This document shows positions 15,383 to 24,326 of a stretch of DNA of 64,000 nucleotides, in pieces (the stretch's first letter is position 1; each line of letters starts with the position of its first letter). The notes below the pieces were generated by a model. The model was not told where the DNA came from. It saw only the letters and a program-made list of their open reading frames with translations, and searched no databases. Source of the DNA: Bacillus sp. FJAT-27225. Lineage in GTDB: Bacteria; Bacillota; Bacilli; Bacillales; Cytobacillaceae. The position numbers were made by a program, and so were the translations under genes. The stretch covers positions 310,001 through 374,000 of the forward strand of contig NZ_MAYU01000021.1 in assembly GCF_001685025.1 (NCBI RefSeq). Reading direction: 5' to 3'.

Positions 15383-16288
15383 TTACGCCTGAGCTGTGAG
15401 CGGGTGTTTAAATACCTTTGGCAGGAAAGTGCCTTTTCGTACGAACAGCACTTCGCTGGAGTCAAATTTTTCGATATCCCACGAAACCCCATCGCCGTCA
15501 GGAGTGAAGTGAAGGACAGCCCTCCTAGTTTCCGGACCCGAAATTTTAGAAAGAGCCCGTTTTAAGTCCATCTCTTTTTGAAAAATAAGGTCGTAAACAT
15601 GCATCTCTCTAGCTTTTTCTTCAAAAATGGCAATCAACTGTTCCTCTTCTAGATAATAAATTTTTTCAGAAAATGCATTCAAACAATAAAACATCAAAAG
15701 CTCTTCAGTACCTAAAGCGGAAAATACAGAGGAAACGGGTGATCGTTCCGATGCTAACCTATAAAGAAGCGCCCGTTCCTCTTCATTATCTATATTTAGT
15801 TTCCGCATTTTAGGAAGCGGTCCTTTTCGTTCGGTTAATTTTATTGAAAACATATGTTCAGAGACTGGCATAAAACCGAATTTGGGATAAAAATCCAGAA
15901 CTGTACGGTTAGCAAACAAGTAAATCAAGTCATATTGTCCATGAACATCCTCGAGCACCAATTCCATCAACTGTCTGGCCAGGCCCTCTCCCCGATAATC
16001 CGGATGGGTCATCACTGTCCCAATTTGCAGTGCGTTTTTCTTTTGGCCATCAATAAGGAGGCCAAGTTGGTTGGCGGAAACATTCGCTATCACTTTTTCG
16101 TTATTGATAAAAGAATACGGTATGTAATTTGAGGTTAAATACCCCTTATCCATCCAGTTGCGAAATGAAATCCCAAATACGTTGCCAGCAAGCTGAATAA
16201 AGCTATCCCTTAATTGGGGATTATCCAAATACCCCTTTGCAACTGTATACCCCACTATTTGCCCCCTTTCATTCGTGTCGTCTATCAT
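15383..16288 (-). CDS. GNAT-family N-acetyltransferase
   Basis: A ~301-residue protein with an N-terminal GNAT domain; the acetyl-CoA-binding motif A is GTVMTHPDYRGEGLARQLM, followed by YDLIYLFANRTVLDFYPKFGFMPV. The C-terminal ~120 residues are a second, uncharacterised part. The substrate is unknown. ATG at 16288 is preferred over an upstream TTG. The ribosome site is weak for either. It is divergent from the PAS-GGDEF gene across about 140 nt. Confidence 0.85.
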   Translation of the reverse strand: MIDDTNERGQIVGYTVAKGYLDNPQLRDSFIQLAGNVFGISFRNWMDKGYLTSNYIPYSFINNEKVIANVSANQLGLLIDGQKKNALQIGTVMTHPDYRGEGLARQLMELVLEDVHGQYDLIYLFANRTVLDFYPKFGFMPVSEHMFSIKLTERKGPLPKMRKLNIDNEEERALLYRLASERSPVSSVFSALGTEELLMFYCLNAFSEKIYYLEEEQLIAIFEEKAREMHVYDLIFQKEMDLKRALSKISGPETRRAVLHFTPDGDGVSWDIEKFDSSEVLFVRKGTFLPKVFKHPLTAQA

Positions 16289-16426
16289 TTTACTCTTAAG
16301 CAACCTTAAAACCAACTATATTAACTAAAATCAAGGCCGGTTAATACCTCGCTTTTGTCATAATTTTTTCAAAATTTCCCATTCTAAATACTGTTCATGA
16401 TGTATAATTATCATGGGTGATTTGCG

Positions 16427-18295
16427 GTGATAGATCGAACATTATTTATTTTTGCTGGATTACTTGCGACAATTTATATATATTCAACCATCTCAACTGG
16501 CATGTGGAATCTTCTGCCTGCCATGTTCCTCCTTTTCCTCCTCTGCAGCATCCTCCATTTGCGGCTTAAGGAAAAGTACCGGGCTGATGCTACCCGCTCA
16601 CGGGAGGAATTCATTGAAAAACAACATCGCCTTGAAACTATTTTCAGTCATTCCGCACTTGGGATATTTTTGGCTGACAAGGATGGAAGGCTTACTTTCT
16701 CAAATCCAAAATTACAGGAAATGATTGGCTATAGCGAGCAGGAACTCCAAAACCTCTCATTTCTTGAATTTACAAATAAGGAAGACCGGCTTAGCGCTGT
16801 GGAATTTTTCCGAATGCAGCTGGAAGTTAAACTTCCTTATACAAGGGAAAAACGGTTCCTAAGAAAAGACGGCTCCATTTTTATCGGAAAACTGACTGTA
16901 TCATTCGCCCTTGACTCTTTTGGTGATGTTTCCTATGTTATCGCCAATGTTGAGGATATAACAAAAGAAAAACTTTTGCAGCAGGATTTGGAGGAGAGCA
17001 AAAAAAGGTATCGTGACCTGGTAGCCTATTCACCCGAGCCTATTGTTGTCCATCGCAATGGCCAAATCATTTTTGTAAACAAAAAAGCATCTGAACTGCT
17101 GGGAATGCCAATCAAAGATATTTTAAATCGGCCAATCTATGATTTTATCAATCAGGATGACCACAAAAAAACGAAAGAAGTGCTCACGGAACTGCAGGAA
17201 ACATGGGGAGAAACAGAAATCCGCAATTTCAATATTTCAACACCCGAGGGCAGACGCATTACCATCGAGATGACCCACAAAGCAATTGAGTATGAGGGAA
17301 AGCCATCAATCCTTGCCATCTTCCGCGATGTGACTGCAAAAAGAAAACTTGAAAAAAGCCTCTGGAAAGCCAATGAACGATACAGATTCATTATAGAAAA
17401 TTCCAGAGACTTGATTGCCTTTCTAACCCCTGAAGGAAATTACGATTTTGCCTCGGCTGCCTGCAGGGAAACCCTCGGGTTTGAACCAGAAGAGCTGCTC
17501 GGGCACAACGCTTTCAGCTATATGCACGAAGATGATAAGGATAAAATAGAACAACTGGCATTAAGTTTAAATCAAGAAAAAGAGGATTATTTTTCCCTGC
17601 TCTATAGGCATCAGCTCAAGCAAGGCGGATATATTTGGCTCGAAACGATTGCCAAAATACTTCGAAACGACAAAGGCGAAGTCGAATCGATCCTTGCAGT
17701 ATCAAGGGATGCGACCAAGCGGATGGAAAAAGAAGCGAGCCTCGAATCTGCCAACGATTTTCTAAAAATGCTTTCGTCTCTTGATGGGCTGACAGGCATA
17801 CCAAACCGGCGTTACCTTGAGGAAACCCTTGAAAAGGAATGGGAACGAAACAAACTTCATGAGACTCCGCTGTCAGCCATCATGCTTGATATCGATTGCT
17901 TCAAACAGTATAACGATACATACGGACACTTGGCCGGTGATGATGCCTTAAAGGAGGTCGCATCAACGATTCGTGATACAGTAAAGCGCCCCCGCGATTT
18001 AGCTGCTCGCTACGGAGGCGAGGAATTTATCATTCTGCTTCCGGAAACCGATTCAGCCGGTGCAATGTTGATAATGGATACGGTCAGAAAGAATATCCAA
18101 AGCCTGCAAATCCCCCACAGAACTTCTGAAGTGGATGAAGTTGTAACTGTCAGTGCCGGATATGCCACATTCATTCCGGATTATCAACTTTCACCCAAGG
18201 ATTTGCTAAGAGAAGCGGATATTGCCCTTTATAAGTCCAAACGGGCGGCAAAAAATACAGCCTTGCCGGCAAAAGATAATGTATCTCTCTTTTAA
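16427..18295 (+). CDS. Membrane-anchored PAS-PAS-PAS-GGDEF diguanylate cyclase
   Basis: A 622-residue protein. Two membrane helices (residues ~5-47) are followed by three PAS domains (about 65-185, 190-305 and 315-435) and a GGDEF domain (~445-610). The active-site loop is GGEEF at about 529-533, and an RxxD inhibitory site (RPRD) lies five residues before it. It should therefore make cyclic di-GMP from GTP with product feedback. The first PAS contains EYGxxS-like sensory features, but no cofactor residue can be named. GTG start with a weak ribosome site. Confidence 0.92.
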   Translation: MIDRTLFIFAGLLATIYIYSTISTGMWNLLPAMFLLFLLCSILHLRLKEKYRADATRSREEFIEKQHRLETIFSHSALGIFLADKDGRLTFSNPKLQEMIGYSEQELQNLSFLEFTNKEDRLSAVEFFRMQLEVKLPYTREKRFLRKDGSIFIGKLTVSFALDSFGDVSYVIANVEDITKEKLLQQDLEESKKRYRDLVAYSPEPIVVHRNGQIIFVNKKASELLGMPIKDILNRPIYDFINQDDHKKTKEVLTELQETWGETEIRNFNISTPEGRRITIEMTHKAIEYEGKPSILAIFRDVTAKRKLEKSLWKANERYRFIIENSRDLIAFLTPEGNYDFASAACRETLGFEPEELLGHNAFSYMHEDDKDKIEQLALSLNQEKEDYFSLLYRHQLKQGGYIWLETIAKILRNDKGEVESILAVSRDATKRMEKEASLESANDFLKMLSSLDGLTGIPNRRYLEETLEKEWERNKLHETPLSAIMLDIDCFKQYNDTYGHLAGDDALKEVASTIRDTVKRPRDLAARYGGEEFIILLPETDSAGAMLIMDTVRKNIQSLQIPHRTSEVDEVVTVSAGYATFIPDYQLSPKDLLREADIALYKSKRAAKNTALPAKDNVSLF

Positions 18296-18326
18296 CTGTC
18301 TGAAAACAGCCTGGTTTAATAACTCG

Positions 18327-18360
18327 AAAAGGGACGCCCGAATCTGGGCCTCCCTTTTTA
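18327..18360 (+). terminator. Terminator of the GGDEF gene
   Basis: AAAAGGGA-c-GCCC / GGGC-c-TCCCTTTTT hairpin with a 6-nt loop. Confidence 0.82.
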
Positions 18361-18403
18361 GGTTTTAGGATAACTCTTTTAAAAGATTATTTTCGTTTAC
18401 CTC

Positions 18404-18482
18404 CACTAAGGAAAGCTCCTGCATTAATCGTCGCAGGGACAAGCGTTTTTTGCTTGTCACGAAGGCGCTTACGCTTTTGCTC
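18404..18482 (-). repeat. Stop-codon-abutting hairpin repeat, copy 2
   Basis: On the minus strand it starts right after the TAA of the Eis-like gene (GAGCAAAAGCGTAAGCGCCTTC) and ends CAGGAGCTTTCCTTAG. The stem is GACAAGC / GCTTGTC (18438-18444 and 18452-18458); in copies 1 and 3 the same positions are GACAGGC / GCCTGTC, a compensatory G-C for A-T exchange. Confidence 0.75.
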
Positions 18483-19730
18483 TTAAAAAGGCTTTATGCA
18501 AATCGGCTTTTCCATTGGACGGAATGCCTTTGTTATAACTTTCAGAAAAGCTGGGTCAGAGATTTTCAGCTTACCATATTGATATAGCCGTGCTCCGTCT
18601 GCAGCACCAACTAGCAAAGATGACAGGTCGGAAATGTCAATTTCAATATCAAACTCAGCTTCAGCGAAATCAGCTTTGGAAATGTAGCCATTGTCCAGGC
18701 GAAGTGTATATATCCCTGGTTCACTAGAGTCAAAACTATTGTGGACCTTCAATGAGAAGCAGGAAGTCACTCCATTAAAGTCGCGTCCTGACAGGTCTCG
18801 GACCGCGGCATCAAAATCAAGGATTCTATACATAATCCCCACTCCCGCTCTGTTCGACTCGTGATAGACACTAGGAATCAAATTGCCGCTTCCATTTCGG
18901 GGATCCCCCAATAAAAATTCCAATCCATCGTCCTGGGTATTGAGTATCACCCTTTCAATCTGGTCCGCCTGAGTGTGAAGAAATGCAGACAAACATTCAA
19001 GAGCTTCCGGAGTTTCATAGATCATTTCCTTAATGACTATATTATTACGAAGGAAATTCCCGCTTGACGCTGGTTCGAATCCAAAAATCATATATCCCCT
19101 TATATCCTGACCATCCACTACTCCGACAACGCGATTGTCATTGTTTTTAAAAATAGCTTCTGCATCCCAATTGTTTTTCAAAATCATACCGTGTGTCTTC
19201 TCTGCATAACGATTGTGGCAGTCTTTGATTTTACCCGCTTCGACCTGAGTGAGCCAGGCAAGCCCCTCCTTCCTTCCGTTTGGAAAGCTGTCCGGAGCTA
19301 TTTTATACTGGTTCATTTTTGGTCCGTATCCAAACCCCATTTTTTTATAAAAATCAGGCCGAAATGGATATAACAGTGCGAAAGATACCCCTTTTTCACG
19401 GAAATGGCCAAGGAAAAAATGAACCAGCTCCTTTGCTGCCTTTTCTTTCTTATGTACTAGATCGACCGCAACAGAGCCGATTCCTCCGGCACGGACCATT
19501 TTTCCAAATACATTCATTTCGAATGTATTAAGTCTCATTCCTCCCAGGAGCTTTTCGTTTCTAAAGAGGCCATAGTACTCCGTATTGCCGGATTCCTCCT
19601 GGTTTTTGAAATACGAATCGGCAAGTTTTTGTTTGTATTCTTCGGTATTTTCGCGATTGGCGGGATAAGCCTGAATAGTTATCGTTGCAAAGTCCAAGAA
19701 GTCGTGCCTTTCAAGTTTTCTAATTTCCAT
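18483..19730 (-). CDS. Eis-like GNAT N-acetyltransferase with SCP2-type C-terminus
   Basis: A 415-residue protein with the three-part Eis layout. It has an N-terminal GNAT domain (MRAGGIGSVAVDLVHKKEKAAKELV as motif A, LLYPFRPDFYKKMGFGYG), a second GNAT-like domain, and a C-terminal sterol-carrier-like domain (GYISKADFAEAEFDIEIDISDLSSLLVGA). Mycobacterial Eis acetylates aminoglycosides and protein lysines; the Bacillus relatives are mostly uncharacterised. It lies 14 nt downstream of another GNAT gene on the same strand, so the two are probably co-transcribed. Confidence 0.88.
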   Translation of the reverse strand: MEIRKLERHDFLDFATITIQAYPANRENTEEYKQKLADSYFKNQEESGNTEYYGLFRNEKLLGGMRLNTFEMNVFGKMVRAGGIGSVAVDLVHKKEKAAKELVHFFLGHFREKGVSFALLYPFRPDFYKKMGFGYGPKMNQYKIAPDSFPNGRKEGLAWLTQVEAGKIKDCHNRYAEKTHGMILKNNWDAEAIFKNNDNRVVGVVDGQDIRGYMIFGFEPASSGNFLRNNIVIKEMIYETPEALECLSAFLHTQADQIERVILNTQDDGLEFLLGDPRNGSGNLIPSVYHESNRAGVGIMYRILDFDAAVRDLSGRDFNGVTSCFSLKVHNSFDSSEPGIYTLRLDNGYISKADFAEAEFDIEIDISDLSSLLVGAADGARLYQYGKLKISDPAFLKVITKAFRPMEKPICIKPF

Positions 19731-19744
19731 ACGCCTTCACTCTC

Positions 19745-20626
19745 CTAGTCCATTTTTTTATTCATCATGACTTGATGAACAAATGGAGTAAATCCGATAT
19801 CTTTTAAAACTTCATGTGTAAGCTTGCTTTTTTCAATATGAAGGTTAAGGATGACCCTTCTAATATCATCCTCAAATGAACCAAAAATATAGTTTACAAG
19901 AGTCTGCATGATAACATAGCTATCAGCTCTCGTTTCGTCTGTCTCACATTGGTAGACCGTGGTTCCGATGTGCCTGCCTTCTTCATTGAACGTTTTTTTA
20001 AAGTAGGCATAGCCTGCATCCTGGCCATTTTCGTCGGCAAGGATTACAGCTTCGGCGTCCCGGCCGCTCTGCCAGTGAGTCTGCCACGGATTCCCGCATT
20101 TATAAAATGGCAGGAGCCCTACCTGGATTGGATATGCTTTCCGTAGTATATATGTTTGGTTTTGTTCAATAGGATTTTCATTCAATGGGCCAGTCAGCTC
20201 GAGGTATTCCAGGTTGTCGACAATTTCATAACCAACGTTTTCGTATAGGGCAATCGCCTTATCATTTCCAGCAATCGCTTCCAGCATTGCAAGCTCGACG
20301 CCTTCCTCTCTGTAAATCTTTAGCGTTGCCTCGATCAGCGCCCGGCCTACCCCCTGCTTCCGGAATTTCATTGCAACCGCAGTCCCGCCGTTCCAGGCTG
20401 TCTTTATCCCTTTTATAGTCCGTATTCCGTTTACAATAAGTCCCGCTGGCTCGCCGCCCACAAAAGCAACTACACTTAGCGATGCCATAAGATCCTCCAT
20501 TGGAAACCGTCTTAAAAACGTTTCATGGCTCATGTTCAAATTGACAAAATACCCCTCAAACCCTCGGTTCCATGCTGTCAGGACTTCTTCATATGTACAT
20601 TCCGTCAGCCTTTTTATCTGCACCAT
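19745..20626 (-). CDS. GNAT-family N-acetyltransferase
   Basis: A 293-residue protein. The first half is a GNAT domain: WNGGTAVAMKFRKQGVGRALIEATLKIY is the acetyl-CoA motif and AIALYENVGYEIVDNLEYL the closing strand. The second half (VGLLPFYKCGNPWQTHWQS ...) is a degenerate or second acetyltransferase-like part. Substrate unknown. Ribosome site GGGGGAGAG before the ATG at 20626. It is the first gene of a two-gene acetyltransferase unit. Confidence 0.87.
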   Translation of the reverse strand: MVQIKRLTECTYEEVLTAWNRGFEGYFVNLNMSHETFLRRFPMEDLMASLSVVAFVGGEPAGLIVNGIRTIKGIKTAWNGGTAVAMKFRKQGVGRALIEATLKIYREEGVELAMLEAIAGNDKAIALYENVGYEIVDNLEYLELTGPLNENPIEQNQTYILRKAYPIQVGLLPFYKCGNPWQTHWQSGRDAEAVILADENGQDAGYAYFKKTFNEEGRHIGTTVYQCETDETRADSYVIMQTLVNYIFGSFEDDIRRVILNLHIEKSKLTHEVLKDIGFTPFVHQVMMNKKMD

Positions 20627-20690
20627 TCTCTCTCCCCCGCCCCTTGCGAAAATTTTTCCAACCTATTTCAGTTTAAATTGCAATGGCGGT

Positions 20691-20771
20691 TTGGTCAAAA
20701 TTGGTTATTGGGTTTATAGTGAAATTCAGTGAGCAGTTCCTTTGACCAACTGGAAGAAAATTAACTACAAT
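20691..20771 (+). promoter_or_regulatory. Sigma-A promoter with an overlapping inverted repeat
   Basis: TTGACC (20742-20747), 18-nt spacer, TACAAT (20766-20771), about 40 nt before the FAD-protein start. TTGGTCAAA (20691-20699) and TTTGACCAA (20741-20749) are perfect inverted copies; the second covers the -35 box. This looks like a paired repressor site. The regulator is unknown. Confidence 0.45.
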
Positions 20772-20810
20772 AATAATGTTTAAGCAAGTACATAAATAGG
20801 AGGCTGCAGC

Positions 20811-21383
20811 ATGTTTGATATTGTCATAATTGGAGCAGGCCCTGCCGGTGCAAGCGCCGCGCTTTTCGCTGCTAAAGCAGGAAAGAAAACAGTTGTCATA
20901 GACAGTGACAAAGGAATGACGAAACGTGCATGGCTTGAAAACCATTACGGTGTCAGTGAAATTTCCGGGCCGGATTTGATTGAAACCGGAAAGTCACAGG
21001 CGAAAAAGTTTGGAGCGGAATTCGTTGAAGATGCTGCTGCAAGCGTTGAAAAAATTGAAGGCGGATTCAAAGTTACTACTGAAAACCATGGAAGCTTCGA
21101 AGGTACTCATGTTATTTTTGCAACGGGTGTATCTGTTGACCTTGCAGAAAAACTTGGCGCTGCGACCAAGCCAGGTACAGAGCCAAGAATCAAGACTGTA
21201 CTTGATGTTGATGGAAGCGGCAAGACAAACGTAGAAGGCGCGTGGGCTGCGGGAACTGTTGCAGGCGTTAGCGTCCATACGATTATTACTGCCGGTGACG
21301 GCGCCAAGGTTGCGATCAATGTCATCAGTGAACTAAACGGTGAACGCTATGTTGACCACGATGTCCTGAAACCAAAAGAATAA
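20811..21383 (+). CDS. Short FAD-dependent oxidoreductase (thioredoxin-reductase-like, single domain)
   Basis: A 190-residue protein with an N-terminal Rossmann FAD motif (IVIIGAGPAGASAALFAA, ending in VVIDSD), a central ATG motif (VIFATGVSV) and the terminal FAD motif GAWAAGTVAGVSVHTIITAGDGAKVAINV. These match the FAD half of thioredoxin-reductase-type proteins. The NADPH-binding domain and the CxxC active site that a true thioredoxin reductase needs (about 310 residues) are absent. It may use a partner or another redox group. AGGAGG site before the ATG; monocistronic. Confidence 0.85.
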   Translation: MFDIVIIGAGPAGASAALFAAKAGKKTVVIDSDKGMTKRAWLENHYGVSEISGPDLIETGKSQAKKFGAEFVEDAAASVEKIEGGFKVTTENHGSFEGTHVIFATGVSVDLAEKLGAATKPGTEPRIKTVLDVDGSGKTNVEGAWAAGTVAGVSVHTIITAGDGAKVAINVISELNGERYVDHDVLKPKE

Positions 21384-21393
21384 CTGAACTAGT

Positions 21394-21427
21394 ACGGCCA
21401 TGCACTTGCATGGCCGTTTTGTTTTTA
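21394..21427 (+). terminator. Terminator of the short FAD protein gene
   Basis: ACGGCCATGCA / TGCATGGCCGT stem followed by TTTTGTTTTT. Confidence 0.85.
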
Positions 21428-21481
21428 AATAAATAGCGGGATGGGAATACTAAACCCAACATTTGGATGGGTGGAGAAGGT

Positions 21482-22057
21482 ATGGAAGAACGCATAATAA
21501 TCATTATCCTGTTTATAGCCGGGGTCACGGGTATTTTATTGATTAGCCGAAATAATTGGAAAAGGTATTTTTTCCTGTATTTAATAAGTGCAATATCGGG
21601 ACTGCTTATTTGTTATGCATTTGTTGCAATCCGTTTATATTCGTTTCCGGACATACCCTTTCACGATGGTTTGGCAATGCCGGTCGGAATAATTGTTACC
21701 GTCTTTCCCTTTCTTGTTTTGTTCGGGGTTTTTTATTCCCCGGAAAAATGGATATGGAAAATTCCTTTTTACTGGACGATTGTCCACCTGGGAATAGCCG
21801 GAGAAGTATTTTTAAAACAAACATCTCTTTTCCGATTTAGTACGGAATGGGATTTATGGGATTCCTACACACTTTGGTGGCTGTACCTAATTCTTTTTGA
21901 CTTGCTCGGTGGTAAAATCATTCCGCGTGAAAATCGCTTACCCATCCCAGACGACGCATTTCGCTATGGAAAATGGGGATGGATTGTTTCCCATGTTATC
22001 TTGATTTCCACCATATTCCTCGCCGGGGTTTATACAGGAGCGGCCTTATTCAGATAA
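21482..22057 (+). CDS. CBO0543-like integral membrane protein
   Basis: A 191-residue protein with about five membrane helices and aromatic-rich loops (WIWKIPFYWTIVHLGIAGEVFLK, DLWDSYTLWWLYLILFD). This aromatic loop pattern resembles the CBO0543-family of Firmicute membrane proteins, whose role is unknown. The ATG at 21482 has GGAG 5 nt upstream; an ATG 15 nt earlier lacks a site. No operon partner. Confidence 0.65.
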   Translation: MEERIIIIILFIAGVTGILLISRNNWKRYFFLYLISAISGLLICYAFVAIRLYSFPDIPFHDGLAMPVGIIVTVFPFLVLFGVFYSPEKWIWKIPFYWTIVHLGIAGEVFLKQTSLFRFSTEWDLWDSYTLWWLYLILFDLLGGKIIPRENRLPIPDDAFRYGKWGWIVSHVILISTIFLAGVYTGAALFR

Positions 22058-22159
22058 CCTTTTAATAAGTCACCTATTTCATGCAAAAATAAGTAATATG
22101 AATAGCTGGAGCGGCTATAAAAACCGAACATTCATGAAGTATATATAATGTTTAAAAAT

Positions 22160-22218
22160 TGTTCAATATTTCACATAATTACTTGTGAAATATTGAACAT
22201 GTTAAGCTATACTATATA
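22160..22218 (+). promoter_or_regulatory. Rex-like operator palindrome and promoter of the NADH dehydrogenase gene
   Basis: TGTTCAATATTTCACA (22160-22175) and TGTGAAATATTGAACA (22184-22199) form a perfect 16-bp inverted repeat with an 8-nt spacer. Each arm contains TGTGAAATATTgaACA, close to the Rex consensus TTGTGAAATATTTCACAA. A possible -10 (TATACT, 22208-22213) lies just downstream, so bound protein would cover the promoter. Rex represses ndh in B. subtilis when NADH is low. Confidence 0.6.
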
Positions 22219-22235
22219 CAAAAGGAGTGATTCGG

Positions 22236-23426
22236 ATGGAAAATAAAGAAAAAATTGTTATTTTAGGTGGAGGGTATGCCGGCCTTTTAACAGCCGTCAC
22301 TCTTCAGAAGAAAGTCCATAGAAAGCGGGCCGACATAACCCTGGTAAACAAGAATGACTACCACTATTTAACGACAAAAGTTCACGAATCCGGTGCGGGC
22401 TCAATCCCGGCAGAATCGATTGTCTTTCCGATTAAAGACTTGATTGACACGGAACGAGTAAATTTTATTAAAGATGAAGTAGTCAGCATCAACCTTGCTG
22501 ACAAAACGGTTGAATTAAAAACTGGCCGGCTTTCTTATGATTACCTTGTCATCACAATAGGCGGTGTTCCGAAAACATTCGGACTGCCAGGAGTGAAGGA
22601 ACATGCCTTTTTCCTATTCGATTGGGAAGGAACCAACAATCTACGGGAGCATATTGAAGAACAATTTGAACAATATACAATTGACCAAGATGAAAAACGG
22701 CTTACTTTTTTGATTGGCGGAGCTGGATTTTCAGGTATGGAATTTATCTTCGAAATGGAAGAAAGGATTCCAGAACTGTGCAGAGAATACGGAGTCGACC
22801 CGGATATCGTCAAAGTAATCTGTGTTGAAGCCAACGATGACCTCTTAAAGGGATATGAGGCTTCAATGGTCAATGACGTCAAAAAAACATCCACTAAGAT
22901 GAGATCCGAATTCAGGACGGCCATCACAGTCGCATCCTGTGAGGAAGATAAAGTCATTTTCACAAATGGGGATGTCATTGAAACGAATACCTTCATATGG
23001 GCAGGCGGTGTTAAAGGCCATCCTATTCTAGAAAGCCTAGGCTTTGATACTCTCCCTGATGGACGGGTGAAAGTTAATGAATTTTGCGAAGTTCCAGGCC
23101 GCCGTGATGTTTACGTCCTCGGCGATGCATCTGTCAGTTTTGCTTCGGATGGAAAGCCTTATGCCCCTACTGCGCAAATCGCCCTGCAACAAGGTCAATA
23201 TTGCGGCTGCAACATCGCCTGTAAAATATATGGGATGAGCGCAAAGCCATTTAAGTATATCCATCGTGGCACCGTAATGAGCATGGGACATAAAAATGCA
23301 ACTGGGATTGTGTATGGCAAACCTATCCACGGCAGATTTGCCCACTTCATGAAATGGGTCATTGAAAAACGGTATTTCTTCATGCTTGGCGGTCCCCGCC
23401 TGCTGATAAAGGAAATCAGGAAATAA
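22236..23426 (+). CDS. Type-II NADH dehydrogenase (NDH-2 family)
   Basis: A 396-residue flavoprotein: FAD motif IVILGGGYAGLLTAV at residues ~7-21, second Rossmann motif FLIGGAGFSGMEF at ~160 for NADH, and the late FAD motif DVYVLGDASVSF. The C-terminal region is amphipathic (FAHFMKWVIEKRYFFMLGG), as expected for monotopic membrane binding. NDH-2 passes electrons from NADH to menaquinone without pumping protons. ATG at 22236 follows AAAGGAG. B. subtilis has several such genes (ndh, yumB, yutJ); which one this corresponds to cannot be decided here, though the Rex-like site favours ndh-type control. Confidence 0.9.
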   Translation: MENKEKIVILGGGYAGLLTAVTLQKKVHRKRADITLVNKNDYHYLTTKVHESGAGSIPAESIVFPIKDLIDTERVNFIKDEVVSINLADKTVELKTGRLSYDYLVITIGGVPKTFGLPGVKEHAFFLFDWEGTNNLREHIEEQFEQYTIDQDEKRLTFLIGGAGFSGMEFIFEMEERIPELCREYGVDPDIVKVICVEANDDLLKGYEASMVNDVKKTSTKMRSEFRTAITVASCEEDKVIFTNGDVIETNTFIWAGGVKGHPILESLGFDTLPDGRVKVNEFCEVPGRRDVYVLGDASVSFASDGKPYAPTAQIALQQGQYCGCNIACKIYGMSAKPFKYIHRGTVMSMGHKNATGIVYGKPIHGRFAHFMKWVIEKRYFFMLGGPRLLIKEIRK

Positions 23427-23441
23427 GCTAGTTTAAGATAG

Positions 23442-23475
23442 ACAGCTCGCTTCAAAGGCGGGCTGTTTCCTTTTA
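23442..23475 (+). terminator. Terminator of the NADH dehydrogenase gene
   Basis: ACAGCTCGC / GCGGGCTGT stem (one G-T pair), 7-nt loop, T-rich tail. Confidence 0.75.
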
Positions 23476-23633
23476 CAATTAACGTTTTTATCCCCTCTCC
23501 TTTCATACCTCCTACCCCCATTCTCTTTTCCATCGCGGCAGTTTTGGTACAAACGTATTCCTTTTTAATGAATCCTAGGAACGATATAATTGTAATACTA
23601 TTTAAATAGAAAGTTAGAAACCGGAGGTACAAC

Positions 23634-24326
23634 ATGGCGAGAATATTAGTTATTGAGGACGAAGAAAAAATTGCCCGGGTTCTGGAGCTCGAGCTTGAGT
23701 TCGAAGGGTATTCCGTGACGAAGGCAACAGATGGGATTGAGGGGCTCGAGGCTTACCGGACCGGCGAATGGGATTTAATTCTCCTCGATGTCATGCTGCC
23801 TGGTATGAGCGGGATTGATCTGTTAAGAAGAATTCGTTCCAGTGACAAGGAGACGAGGATTATCATGTTGACCGCAAAGGGTTCAATCGAGGATAAAGTG
23901 ACCGGCCTCGACCTTGGTGCAAATGACTATATAACCAAGCCGTTTCAAATTGAGGAGCTGCTTGCGCGGATCCGCGCTGCTTTGAGGCTTAAACCTGCTG
24001 CGTCATTGCCAGAGGAAAATGAAGATGTCCTTACCTTTCTTGATCTTAAGCTCAACAAAAAAACGCGTGAAGTTTTCCGAAATACTATCTCGATTGAATT
24101 AACACCCCGCGAATATGATTTGTTAGTTTACTTGCTTATGAACCGGAAGCAGGTACTGACGAGAGATCAAATCCTTGAAACTGTCTGGGGCTATGATTTT
24201 GCCGGAGATACAAATGTTGTTGATGTTTATATCCGTTATCTTCGCAAAAAGATTGATTTGCCTGACTTACCATCCCTAATTCATACAGTCCGTGGCGTCG
24301 GATATGTCCTTAGGGAGGCAAAATGA
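23634..24326 (+). CDS. OmpR-family response regulator (YkoG-like)
   Basis: A 230-residue regulator. The receiver domain (1-120) has the acidic pair at 9-11, phospho-acceptor Asp52 (LILLDVMLPG), Thr in MLTAKG and Lys in DYITKPF. The C-terminal winged helix (~130-228) has SIELTPREYDLL and TVRGVGYVL. It overlaps the kinase gene by 4 nt (ATGA). B. subtilis ykoGH is likewise followed by PepSY genes ykoI/ykoJ, so the equivalence is based on gene order and family. Ribosome site GGAGGT. Confidence 0.9.
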   Translation: MARILVIEDEEKIARVLELELEFEGYSVTKATDGIEGLEAYRTGEWDLILLDVMLPGMSGIDLLRRIRSSDKETRIIMLTAKGSIEDKVTGLDLGANDYITKPFQIEELLARIRAALRLKPAASLPEENEDVLTFLDLKLNKKTREVFRNTISIELTPREYDLLVYLLMNRKQVLTRDQILETVWGYDFAGDTNVVDVYIRYLRKKIDLPDLPSLIHTVRGVGYVLREAK

